From an uncultured Prevotellaceae bacterium (GTDB lineage Bacteria > Bacteroidota > Bacteroidia > Bacteroidales > Bacteroidaceae), in contig ONDH01000003.1 of the NCBI GenBank assembly GCA_900316505.1, forward strand, positions 1-64,000: a DNA stretch of 64,000 nt, written 5' to 3'. Below the pieces are notes generated by a model. It was given only the letters and a program-made list of their open reading frames with translations, was not told where the DNA came from and ran no database searches. Made by a program: the position numbers and the translations under genes. Of the stretch, positions 25,775-34,009 are shown piece after piece. The number at the start of each line of letters is the position of its first letter. The first letter of the stretch is position 1.

Positions 25775-26071
25775 ATGGGAATGTTTACAACACGGAAACC
25801 TCGTGGTTTTCATCATAACTATATCTACTACGACCCGAGGAAGGAAAAACTGAAGGAAATAGATGAACGTGCAAAACGTGAGTTGGGGATTCTCCCTCCG
25901 AAAGAATTTTCTCCAGAGGACATCCGTGGAAAGTTTGTGCAGGCGACTAAGCATCTGAAACGAAGGAAAGAGAGTGGCAAGAAACCTGTCTCGTATGGGG
26001 TGCTTATTGTTGCGATTGTGCTCTTGCTGCTTCTGATGCATTATTTATATACAGGGAAATATTTTTTCTGA
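25775..26071 (+). CDS. Small single-pass membrane protein between the OstA-like gene and mutL
   Basis: The 98 residues have a basic, aromatic N-terminal half (GFHHNYIYYDPRKEKLKEID), a linker, and one C-terminal membrane segment (VLIVAIVLLLLLMHYLY). It looks like a tail-anchored protein with the N-terminus in the cytoplasm. As I recall, a gene of this kind is often found at this place in Bacteroidales, but it has no known function. Confidence 0.75.
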   Translation: MGMFTTRKPRGFHHNYIYYDPRKEKLKEIDERAKRELGILPPKEFSPEDIRGKFVQATKHLKRRKESGKKPVSYGVLIVAIVLLLLLMHYLYTGKYFF

Positions 26072-26098
26072 TCAGTTATTCATTGAAAACAACGAACA

Positions 26099-27988
26099 GT
26101 GAACGATATCATTCATCTTTTGCCTGATTCTGTCGCCAACCAGATTGCTGCTGGTGAAGTGGTGCAACGCCCGTCTTCCATCATCAAGGAGATGGTCGAG
26201 AATTCTATTGATGCCGGTGCCAGGAATGTGAAGGTGCTGGTGACGGATGGTGGTAAGACGAATGTGCAGGTGATAGATGATGGGAAGGGTATGTCTGAAA
26301 CGGATGCACGACTTTCATTTGAGCGACATGCAACATCTAAGATTCAGAAGGCCTCAGACTTGTTTAACTTGACAACGATGGGTTTCCGAGGAGAGGCATT
26401 GGCGAGTATTGCAGCGGTGGCTCAAGTGGAACTGAAGACAAGGCGCAGGGATGATGAGTTGGGCACAATGATCCAAATAGCAGGTTCGCAAATAGAGAAA
26501 CAAGAACCTGTTGCGTGTCCTGCTGGTAGCAACTTCTCTGTGCGGAACCTGTTCTTTAATGTGCCAGCACGGAGAAAGTTCCTGAAATCTAATCAGACCG
26601 AACTGACCAACGTGGTGGCAGATTTCCAACGTATCGTCCTGGTGCACCCTGATATCTCTTTTACATTATATAATAATGGGGTGGAGATGTATAATTTGCC
26701 AGAAGCATCTGTGCGGCAAAGAATCATAGATGTGTTTGGCAAGAAAATTAATGCGGACTTGTTACCGATAGAGGTGGAGACATCGTTGGTGAGCATTTCG
26801 GGTTATGTGGGTAAACCAGAGTCGTCGAAGAAGAAGGGCACGCACCAATATTTCTTTGTGAATGGCCGATACATGCGTCACCCTTATTTCCATAGTGCCG
26901 TGATGAAAGCCTATGAGAATTTGATACCTGCGGGTGAACATGTGTCTTACTTCATTTATTTTGCAGTGGATGCTGCTGCCATTGATGTCAATGTGCACCC
27001 GACAAAAACTGAGATTAAGTTCGACAACGAACAGCCAATTTGGCAAGTGCTGTCTGCTGCGGTGCGAGAGACGCTTGGACAGTTCTGCAACGTGCCGATG
27101 ATAGATTTTGACGTGGAGGGGAAACCCGATATCCCTGTAATGGGCACGATGACAACCATCCCGCAGCAACCAAAGCTGGCTCCATCAACATATAATCCAT
27201 TTAAGAATGGTGATGCACAATCTTCTTATTCTCGCTCGAATGGATGGGAGAAGTTGTACAATAAGTACGCTGTTCCCGAAAGAGATGGAAATGATGCTTC
27301 GTTGGTTGATGTGAATCCCGAAAAGGATTTGCCAATAGGGGGTGATGTCTTGGATGAAAGCCATCTCCAGAGTTCTTTATGGAATACTGCTGCGTTGGAT
27401 AAGGGAACGGAACTGATGCCTTTTGATGTTTCTGTGCAGAAATTTCAATATAAGGGACGCTATATCATTCTTCCGAGCGCCAACGGGCTCATGGTGGTGA
27501 ATCAACATCGAGCTCATGTTCGTGTGCTGTTTGACCAAAATATGCAATGTATTACTACTGGTGGCCGCCCATCTCAAAAGGAACTTTTTCCAATGGTCTT
27601 GCAATTCGAACCTTCTGATTGTGTGGTGCTCGAGGATTTAATGGAGGATGTTTGCAGCTTGGGCTTTGATTTGTCGAATCTGGGTGGTGGCTCCTATTCC
27701 GTCAATGGCGTCCCTGCGGGATTGGAGGGAATTGACATCCAGACATTGCTTCACGACATGATTGTTGCGGCAAAGGAGAAAACCAATGATATCAGAAAGG
27801 ACGCACAGGAGGCACTGGCACTGACCATGGCGGAAAATGCAGCCATTGTATATGGACAGATTCTCTCGATGGCGGAAATGGAACGTCTTCTACAAGATTT
27901 GTTTGCCACAAAGAGTCCTGCAAGGACTCCTGACGGGAAACAGATTTATATTGTTATAGAGGATAAAACGCTGAATGCGCCCTTTTAA
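26099..27988 (+). CDS. mutL: DNA mismatch repair protein MutL
   Basis: MutL links MutS recognition to downstream excision. The 629-residue product has the GHKL ATPase motifs NSIDAGA, DDGKGMSE and TTMGFRGEALASI, then the transducer domain and a dimerisation domain. Translation starts at a GTG; NDIIHLLPDSVANQIAAGEV is the usual N-terminus. The endonuclease motif DQHAxxExxxxE of nicking MutL proteins appears here as NQHRAHVRVLFD, with the acidic residues replaced, and I see no CxPxGRP, so nicking activity is doubtful. Confidence 0.96.
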   Translation: MNDIIHLLPDSVANQIAAGEVVQRPSSIIKEMVENSIDAGARNVKVLVTDGGKTNVQVIDDGKGMSETDARLSFERHATSKIQKASDLFNLTTMGFRGEALASIAAVAQVELKTRRRDDELGTMIQIAGSQIEKQEPVACPAGSNFSVRNLFFNVPARRKFLKSNQTELTNVVADFQRIVLVHPDISFTLYNNGVEMYNLPEASVRQRIIDVFGKKINADLLPIEVETSLVSISGYVGKPESSKKKGTHQYFFVNGRYMRHPYFHSAVMKAYENLIPAGEHVSYFIYFAVDAAAIDVNVHPTKTEIKFDNEQPIWQVLSAAVRETLGQFCNVPMIDFDVEGKPDIPVMGTMTTIPQQPKLAPSTYNPFKNGDAQSSYSRSNGWEKLYNKYAVPERDGNDASLVDVNPEKDLPIGGDVLDESHLQSSLWNTAALDKGTELMPFDVSVQKFQYKGRYIILPSANGLMVVNQHRAHVRVLFDQNMQCITTGGRPSQKELFPMVLQFEPSDCVVLEDLMEDVCSLGFDLSNLGGGSYSVNGVPAGLEGIDIQTLLHDMIVAAKEKTNDIRKDAQEALALTMAENAAIVYGQILSMAEMERLLQDLFATKSPARTPDGKQIYIVIEDKTLNAPF

Positions 27989-28106
27989 TCGCCTAAAAAG
28001 GGACTTTTGGAAGGCAAAAGTGTTAATAAATGCAAAAAATCTGCATAAAAAAACATTTTTTTTACATTTTTTTTGTTTTTGTGACATTCGAATAAAGTAA
28101 AATACT

Positions 28107-28114
28107 TAACTTTG
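28107..28114 (+). promoter_or_regulatory. -7 box of ompA
   Basis: TAACTTTG lies 122 bp before the OmpA ATG, giving a leader of about 115 bases. The nearest TTTG is 25 bp upstream, longer than usual. Confidence 0.6.
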
Positions 28115-28236
28115 CATCACGATTAGTGTGAAATAGTGCTTTGATGGCAAGATGTGCCGAAAGGGACCTTCACCTGATAAACGAGAAAAAAGTTTTAAGA
28201 AAATATTAATTATTGTTTTATTAAAAATTTGTTTTT

Positions 28237-29415
28237 ATGAAAAAGTTAATGATGGCGTTGGCCTTTGTAGGTCTCTGTACTGCTGCTAATGCACAGTGCG
28301 ATGAGTTTGCAACTCCAACAACTAACAAGTACAGTGTGGCAACTAACTCTTTCTGGTCAAACTGGTTTGTTCAGGCAGGTGTAGATGCTAACATCGTAAG
28401 TATTTATGGCCAAGGTGATTTCTTCAAGAAGGACTGGCACAATGGTCGTTCCTATGGTTTTGACCTTGCTGTAGGTAAGTGGTTCACTCCTGGTATTGGT
28501 GTACGTGGTAAGATCAATTGGGAGAATGGCGCTTTCTATCACGCATTCCGTAACCTTGATCACGTTTGGGAAATGCCAGATGCTCACAAGGGTGGCTATG
28601 CAGCACTTTACTTCGACACTGAGTTCAACATGAGCAACATCTTCTGTGGTTACAGCGATACTCGTGTTTGGAACTTGATTCTTTACCCACGTATGGGTGT
28701 CATCCGCAGCTTCGGTGCAAACAACTATGCTCCAGCTCTTGGTGGAGGTCTTGAATCAGCATGGAAAATCTCAAAGCGTGTGGGCGTTTACGTAGATGCA
28801 GCTTTGGTGTTCACAACAGAAGGTTTCAATCCTGCTGTTCCAATGAGTAACGAAAACAAATGGTGGAGATCTAACCCACTTGCTTCTATTGACCTCGGTA
28901 TCACTTACAACATTGGTAAGACTGGTTGGTCTAAGGCTGTTTCTCTCGAGGACTACGAGGCTCTCTCTGCTGAAGCATGCTCTAAGCTCGCTGCTCTCCG
29001 TGCACAGCTCAAGGCTGAGCAGGATGAGAACGCACGTCTGCGCAATGAACTCGCTAAGTGGGCTAACCACAAGTGCCCAGAGGTTACAGGCAACGTAACT
29101 ACAGGTTCTACTTCTGTATTCTTCGACCTCAACTCTGCTAAGATCAACTCTAAGAAGGATCTTATCAACCTCGAGGCTGTTGCAGCTGCTGCTAAGAATG
29201 CAAAGGCTACAGTTGTTGTAAGAGGTTCTGCAGATAGCAAGACTGGTTCTTCTGCTTACAACCAGAAACTCTCTGAGGCTCGTGCACAGGCTGTTGCTGA
29301 CGAACTCGTTAGCCTCGGTGTAGATCGTTCTAAGATCCAGGTTTCAGGTGTTGGCGGTGTTGCAGAAGTTGAGCCATTCAACCTCAACCGTCGTGCAATC
29401 GTAACTCTTAAGTAA
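28237..29415 (+). CDS. ompA: OmpA-family outer-membrane protein
   Basis: The 392-residue product has a signal peptide (MKKLMMALAFVGLCTAANAQ), an eight-stranded barrel-like N-terminal domain, a short coiled coil (about 245-280, KLAALRAQLKAEQDENARLR), and a C-terminal OmpA peptidoglycan-binding domain (STSVFFDLNSAKINSKKD, VVRGSADSKTG, LSEARAQAVADEL, NLNRRAIVTL). It tethers the outer membrane to murein. Its codon choice (CTC, GTT and GCT favoured) differs from the neighbours and suggests high expression. It is flanked by its own promoter and a strong terminator. Confidence 0.95.
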   Translation: MKKLMMALAFVGLCTAANAQCDEFATPTTNKYSVATNSFWSNWFVQAGVDANIVSIYGQGDFFKKDWHNGRSYGFDLAVGKWFTPGIGVRGKINWENGAFYHAFRNLDHVWEMPDAHKGGYAALYFDTEFNMSNIFCGYSDTRVWNLILYPRMGVIRSFGANNYAPALGGGLESAWKISKRVGVYVDAALVFTTEGFNPAVPMSNENKWWRSNPLASIDLGITYNIGKTGWSKAVSLEDYEALSAEACSKLAALRAQLKAEQDENARLRNELAKWANHKCPEVTGNVTTGSTSVFFDLNSAKINSKKDLINLEAVAAAAKNAKATVVVRGSADSKTGSSAYNQKLSEARAQAVADELVSLGVDRSKIQVSGVGGVAEVEPFNLNRRAIVTLK

Positions 29416-29439
29416 TAGAGTTTATACATATCAATAGCG

Positions 29440-29477
29440 GGAGAGCGTGCCTTTGGTACGCTCTCCTTGTTTTTTTT
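29440..29477 (+). terminator. Terminator of ompA
   Basis: A perfect 12-bp stem (GGAGAGCGTGCC paired with GGTACGCTCTCC apart from one mismatch) and a TTT loop are followed by TTG and eight T. Confidence 0.9.
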
Positions 29478-29519
29478 GCCTTCTTTTTGCAAAAAATGAA
29501 AAAAAAGAACTTGTTTTAT

Positions 29520-29550
29520 TTTGCTAGTTCAAATAAAAGTCGTACCTTTG
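29520..29550 (+). promoter_or_regulatory. Promoter of the tRNA-Pro/tRNA-Val pair
   Basis: TTTG (29520-29523), 19 bp, then TACCTTTG (29543-29550), 40 bp before tRNA-Pro. Confidence 0.8.
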
Positions 29551-29590
29551 CAGTGCTTTTGAGAAAAGAGGCTTGAAAGTTGTTGAAAAT

Positions 29591-29663
29591 CGGGATGTAG
29601 TACAGTTGGTAGTATACTTGGTTTGGGACCAAGGGGTCGCACGTTCGAGTCGTGTCATCCCGA
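29591..29663 (+). tRNA. tRNA-Pro (TGG)
   Basis: Acceptor CGGGATG/CATCCCG, anticodon stem CTTGG/CCAAG with loop TTTGGGA (anticodon TGG), T arm ACGTTCGAGTCGT-like. The next three bases are CCA, so the 3' CCA may be encoded. Confidence 0.93.
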
Positions 29664-29671
29664 CCAACAAA

Positions 29672-29746
29672 GGGCGCTTAGCTCAGTTGGTTCAGAGCGT
29701 CTGCCTTACAAGCAGAGGGTCGGCGGTTCGAATCCGTCAGCGCCCA
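29672..29746 (+). tRNA. tRNA-Val (TAC)
   Basis: Acceptor GGGCGCT/AGCGCCC, anticodon stem TCTGC/GCAGA with loop CTTACAA (anticodon TAC), T arm with GGTTCGAATCC. It lies 8 bp after tRNA-Pro. Confidence 0.94.
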
Positions 29747-29816
29747 CAGACAGACGAATCGTCAACTTAGTCAATCTTTGTTAGGTGAATAGACGAAACG
29801 TCAGTGAAGTCAAGAT

Positions 29817-29849
29817 AGACGATAGAGTTTTTCTCTGTCGTCTTTTTTT
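29817..29849 (+). terminator. Terminator of the tRNA-Pro/tRNA-Val pair
   Basis: An 11-bp stem (AGACGATAGAG with CTCTGTCGTCT, one G-T pair) and a TTTTT loop are followed by a run of seven T that includes the end of the stem. Confidence 0.85.
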
Positions 29850-29928
29850 GTGTCCTTGGCTGATATAAAAAATGTAAAAACATATCATGTTCCACGCATC
29901 TTTTAGTGTTTGTTCCACATAAAATGCT

Positions 29929-29936
29929 TATCTTTG
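29929..29936 (+). promoter_or_regulatory. -7 box of the parAB operon
   Basis: TATCTTTG, 117 bp before the parA ATG. A TTTG lies only 16 bp upstream and overlaps the second TGTTCCAC half-site, which could allow autoregulation. Confidence 0.5.
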
Positions 29937-30052
29937 CACTGAGAATTGAATGAAGAATAATCAGACTCATAAAGCACTGTTTATATGTGCTTGATTTACA
30001 TGTTCATGTAAGTTCTCTTGTGTTTTTTAAGGATTTGACAAGGAGAAAGAAT

Positions 30053-30820
30053 ATGGGAAAAATTATAGCAATGGCTAATCAGAAAGGTGGCGTGGGAAAG
30101 ACAACTACTGCCATCAACTTAGCTGCAAGCTTGGCTGCCCTGGAAAAGAAGGTGCTTGTTGTGGATGCCGACCCACAAGCAAATGCTTCTTCTGGTTTAG
30201 GAGTTGATATTCAGAAAGTGGATACATCAATTTATGATTGTATAATTAGTTCAGCTAACCCTCACGAGGCTATCTATACAACGGATATAGACGGGTTGGA
30301 TGTGATACCCAGTCATATTGATTTAGTGGGGGCAGAGATTGAAATGCTGAATTTGGCGAAACGTGAAATGGTGTTGAAACGCATTTTAGATCCATTACGT
30401 TCTGAATATGATTATATATTGATTGACTGTTCACCCTCTTTGGGCATTATCACAGTCAATTCCTTAACAGCGGCTGATTCAGTAATTATCCCGGTGCAAT
30501 GCGAGTATTTTGCATTGGAGGGAATCAGTAAGTTGCTGAATACAATTAGAATCATTAAGTCAAAGTTGAATGCCAATCTGGAGATTGAAGGATTCCTGTT
30601 GACGATGTATGATTCGCGTTTGAAATTGGCCAACCAAATTTATGGTGATGTGAAGCGCCACTTTCAGGAGTTGGTGTTCAAAACAGTGATTCAGCGCAAT
30701 GTTAAGCTGTCGGAGGCACCGAGCCATGGAATTCCGTGCATCTTGTATGATGCCACTTCTAATGGTGCCAAGAACTATGTGTCTTTGGCAAAGGAGATCG
30801 TTGCCCATGACGCGAAATAA
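30053..30820 (+). CDS. parA: Chromosome-partitioning ATPase ParA/Soj
   Basis: A Walker-type ATPase that moves ParB-parS complexes along the nucleoid. The 255 residues match the chromosomal ParA length and start [10 protein letters not shown]. The deviant Walker A is [16 protein letters not shown]; the [13 protein letters not shown] and [14 protein letters not shown] segments are intact. The ATG at 30053 is chosen over an upstream ATG (29987) that would add 22 unrelated residues. parB follows after 35 bp. Confidence 0.96.
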   Translation: MGKIIAMANQKGGVGKTTTAINLAASLAALEKKVLVVDADPQANASSGLGVDIQKVDTSIYDCIISSANPHEAIYTTDIDGLDVIPSHIDLVGAEIEMLNLAKREMVLKRILDPLRSEYDYILIDCSPSLGIITVNSLTAADSVIIPVQCEYFALEGISKLLNTIRIIKSKLNANLEIEGFLLTMYDSRLKLANQIYGDVKRHFQELVFKTVIQRNVKLSEAPSHGIPCILYDATSNGAKNYVSLAKEIVAHDAK

Positions 30821-30855
30821 TGCAGTTACGAATGATACATGATAATAGATAAGAT

Positions 30856-31743
30856 ATGGCAGTAAGAAAGAAGTTTGGTCCAGCTTTGGGGCGTGGTCTC
30901 GATGCACTTATCTCAACAGAAGATGTGAGGACAGAAGGATCCTCGACCATTAATGAAATAGACATTAGTCTGATAGAACGAAATCCAAATCAGCCTCGTC
31001 GTGAGTTTGATGAGGAAGCCTTGAAGGAGTTGGCGGATTCGATTGCTGAAATTGGCATCATCCAGCCCATCACTTTGCGTGAGCTGGACAATGGTCGTTA
31101 TCAGATTATTGCGGGTGAGCGACGCTGGCGTGCTTCCCAGAAGGCTGGTCTTTCATCCATTCCCGCTTATATTCGCACCGCCAGTGACGAGAAGGTGATG
31201 GAGATGGCGCTTATTGAGAATATTCAGCGTCAGGATTTGAACTCTATCGAAATCGCATTGGCCTATCAGCACTTGATTGATGAGTATAATCTTACCCAAG
31301 AAAAATTGAGTGAGCGGGTGGGTAAGAAACGTGCAACTGTAGCTAATTACCTGCGCTTGTTGAAACTGCCAGCACCAGTGCAGGTGGCAATACAGAACCA
31401 TCATATTGATACAGGTCATGCACGTGCCCTGCTGGCATTGGATGACCCACGGACTCAATTGAAGTTGTTCAAGGAGATACAGGACAGAGGTTATTCTGTT
31501 CGTCAGGTGGAGGAACTGATAAAAAAGATTAACGATGGTACTCACGGACATCCTACTAATGCGCAGGTTGCTGTAAAGTCAAATCAGATGACGGAGGAAT
31601 TGGATGCCTTGCGTGGATTGCTCTCTCGACAATTGGGTGTGGAAGCGAAGATGTCTTGCTCTCCGAAAGGTGGAGGTAAAGTGTCTATTCCTTTCAAGGA
31701 TGTGGATGATTTACGCCGTATCGTTTCTCTTTTCCAAAAATAG
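30856..31743 (+). CDS. parB: Chromosome-partitioning protein ParB
   Basis: A 295-residue CTPase/DNA-binding protein that loads at parS sites. It has the N-terminal RNPNQPRREFD (box I), the GERRWRASQKAGL and NIQRQDLNSIEIA boxes, and a central helix-turn-helix (LTQEKLSERVGKKRATVANYL read in part). A C-terminal dimerisation domain follows. It is the second gene of the parAB-DUF5683-mltD-spoT run, a recurrent order in Bacteroidales. Confidence 0.96.
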   Translation: MAVRKKFGPALGRGLDALISTEDVRTEGSSTINEIDISLIERNPNQPRREFDEEALKELADSIAEIGIIQPITLRELDNGRYQIIAGERRWRASQKAGLSSIPAYIRTASDEKVMEMALIENIQRQDLNSIEIALAYQHLIDEYNLTQEKLSERVGKKRATVANYLRLLKLPAPVQVAIQNHHIDTGHARALLALDDPRTQLKLFKEIQDRGYSVRQVEELIKKINDGTHGHPTNAQVAVKSNQMTEELDALRGLLSRQLGVEAKMSCSPKGGGKVSIPFKDVDDLRRIVSLFQK

Positions 31744-31755
31744 GATAAAATACAG

Positions 31756-32598
31756 ATGTTGAGACAGATTGCCCGTACATATAAGATTTGTGTCGCATTG
31801 TTGTTGATGCTTCTTCCTTTGGATATTTGCTCTCAGGAAACAGCAGAGGATGGCGTAATTCCGATGGCACGTTCCCGACGGGAGGGAAAGAAGCGTGTCG
31901 CTTTAGACTCTTTGACTATTGACACCCTTCATTATGGGGATGTGGTGCTGACTGGACAGATTGATTCCATCCGTGGAGAAGAGGAATATATAACGTTGAT
32001 GGGTGAACAGAAGGATAGCTCTGTAGTTCGTTTTTCCATCTCTGCAGATTCCTTGCTGAAGTATGCTGGCCACAAGAAGAAGGATCGTTTCATTCCCGAC
32101 CCGAAGAAGGCCTTGTGGCTTGCTATTGTCTTTCCAGGTGGAGGACAAATTTACAATCGAAAGTATTGGAAACTCCCCTTGGTGTATGGCGGGTTCTTGG
32201 GATGTATTTATGCAATGACATGGAACAATACGATGTATCGGGATTATTCTCAGGCATATATTGACATCATGGATAGTGATGAAAACACGAAGAGTTACGA
32301 GAATTTCATTCCTGTTCGATATGATGTAAAAGCAAATCAGGCACACTTGCAGGATGTCTTCAGACGCAAGAAGAATTATTATCGCCGCTTTCGCGATTTG
32401 AGCATGTTCTGTATGATAGGGGTTTATGCATTGTCCATCATTGATGCCTATGTGGATGCAGAATTGTCTAGTTTTGATATTAGTCGTGATTTGACCATGA
32501 AGGTAAGTCCGACCGTCATCAACGAGAAGTATTCTGCAATGCGTGCTTCGGGTTTGAGTTCTAGCGCTTACGGCTTGCAATGTAGTTTTAATTTTTGA
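31756..32598 (+). CDS. DUF5683-family membrane protein
   Basis: The 280-residue product has an N-terminal signal or anchor (ICVALLLMLLPLDIC), a charged region with short repeats, and a conserved-looking C-terminal membrane part starting PDPKKALWLAIVFPGGGQIYNRKYWKLP, with two or three hydrophobic segments. The GGGQIYNRKYWK pattern is what I associate with DUF5683. It follows parB after 12 bp. No molecular function is known. Confidence 0.8.
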   Translation: MLRQIARTYKICVALLLMLLPLDICSQETAEDGVIPMARSRREGKKRVALDSLTIDTLHYGDVVLTGQIDSIRGEEEYITLMGEQKDSSVVRFSISADSLLKYAGHKKKDRFIPDPKKALWLAIVFPGGGQIYNRKYWKLPLVYGGFLGCIYAMTWNNTMYRDYSQAYIDIMDSDENTKSYENFIPVRYDVKANQAHLQDVFRRKKNYYRRFRDLSMFCMIGVYALSIIDAYVDAELSSFDISRDLTMKVSPTVINEKYSAMRASGLSSSAYGLQCSFNF

Positions 32599-32619
32599 AA
32601 ACCAAATGATTAAGAATAT

Positions 32620-33954
32620 ATGAAAAAGAAAATTGTTGTTACGTGTTTCTCCATTTTGTTCGCTTCGTGTTGCTTTGCTCAGGATGAGGTGTTTACTGAT
32701 GATGACAGCGTGAAAGCGGAGGCTTTTGACATGCCAGAGGGAATGCTCATCAGTGAAGATGAATTGATGAAAGATCCTTCCAATATCAATAACTTATCTG
32801 AGGGAATAGGCGTGAATCGAGTATTGTCCTATGATGATTCAGTGCTGGTGAGCAGGCTCTCACGCATTCCAACTACGATTGAGATGCCGCTGAATGATGT
32901 CACCCGTAAGTTCATTGACAACTACAGTACGCGCATGAAGGGCTCTGTTGCCATCATGCTGGGTTCTGCCAATTTCTACAATCCCATCTTTGAAGAGGCA
33001 TTAGAGCGTTATGGATTACCATTGGAACTCAGATACTTGCCTGTGATTGAATCAGCATTGCGTCCCACAGCTACATCAAGGGCTGGTGCAGCTGGTTTGT
33101 GGCAGTTCATGATTGGTACGGGTAAACGCTATGGGTTGGAGGTGAACACTTTGGTGGATGAACGCCGTGATCCGATTAAGTCTAGTGAGGCAGCTGCACA
33201 CTATCTGAGTGACCTTTATGATATGTTTGGAGATTGGGGATTGGCCATTGCTGCCTACAACTGCGGTGAAGGAAATGTTCAGAAAGCTCTCACACGTTCA
33301 GGCAATCAAGAAGGAGCTGATTTTTGGTCAATTTACAACCGTCTTCCTCGTGAGACTCGTGGTTATGTTCCGGCATTTATTGCGGCAACATACATTATGA
33401 ATTACTACTGTGAACATGGTATTGTACCTCACGAAGCCACATTGCCATTGGAGTCCGACACAGTTGTGGTCAGTCGCGAGGTGAGTTTTGCCCAGATTGC
33501 ATCTAAATGCCATGTGTCGGTGGATGAACTTCGGGCTATCAATCCTCAATATCGCAAGGATATTGTACCTGCTGATTACACGTTGCGTTTGCCAGCAGGT
33601 TCTATCGAGGACTTCATCCTCTATGAGGACAGCATCTATGGAGTGAATGTTAGGAACGGTATGTTGTCTTCGGGAACTCGCCGCTCCATAACGGAAGACG
33701 TTGAGAGCACCCCTATGGAACAGATTCCTGCGAGCACGACTCGGAACGTGGCTGCGAACAATAAAAAATCTTCACGTTCTTCACGCTCTTCGCGTTCCCG
33801 TAAACAGCAACAGACACGGAATGTGGCTGTGAAAAGTGGTGACACCCTATCTGCTATTGCAAAGAAGAATGGTACGACTGTTGCTAAATTGCGTCAGCTC
33901 AATGGCATCAAGGGCGATATGATACGACCTGGTCAGAAGGTGCGCGTGAAGTAA
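32620..33954 (+). CDS. mltD: Membrane-bound lytic murein transglycosylase (MltD-like) with LysM
   Basis: This cleaves the MurNAc-GlcNAc bond of peptidoglycan. The 444 residues have a signal peptide (about 1-20, Cys-rich SCCFAQ end), an SLT domain at about 120-250 with the catalytic Glu in YLPVIESALRPTATSRAGA, then GLWQFM and AYNCGEGNV. A first LysM-like segment lies near 290-325, a Ser/Arg-rich linker follows, and a C-terminal LysM domain (VKSGDTLSAIAKKNGTTVAK) ends the protein. Confidence 0.94.
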   Translation: MKKKIVVTCFSILFASCCFAQDEVFTDDDSVKAEAFDMPEGMLISEDELMKDPSNINNLSEGIGVNRVLSYDDSVLVSRLSRIPTTIEMPLNDVTRKFIDNYSTRMKGSVAIMLGSANFYNPIFEEALERYGLPLELRYLPVIESALRPTATSRAGAAGLWQFMIGTGKRYGLEVNTLVDERRDPIKSSEAAAHYLSDLYDMFGDWGLAIAAYNCGEGNVQKALTRSGNQEGADFWSIYNRLPRETRGYVPAFIAATYIMNYYCEHGIVPHEATLPLESDTVVVSREVSFAQIASKCHVSVDELRAINPQYRKDIVPADYTLRLPAGSIEDFILYEDSIYGVNVRNGMLSSGTRRSITEDVESTPMEQIPASTTRNVAANNKKSSRSSRSSRSRKQQQTRNVAVKSGDTLSAIAKKNGTTVAKLRQLNGIKGDMIRPGQKVRVK

Positions 33955-34009
33955 TTTGCCACGTGCATGAGTGTTTTTGTATGGAGAATGAACAAATGAA
34001 AGGAAGCTT

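Larger units (their letters stand above)
29747..30052. other. Intergenic region between tRNA-Val and parA
   Basis: These 306 bases hold the tRNA terminator, then A/T-rich sequence with two TGTTCCAC half-sites exactly 23 bp apart (29888 and 29911), and the parA -7 box. No gene is seen. The frame upstream of the parA ATG is open for 22 codons but looks non-coding. Confidence 0.5.
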
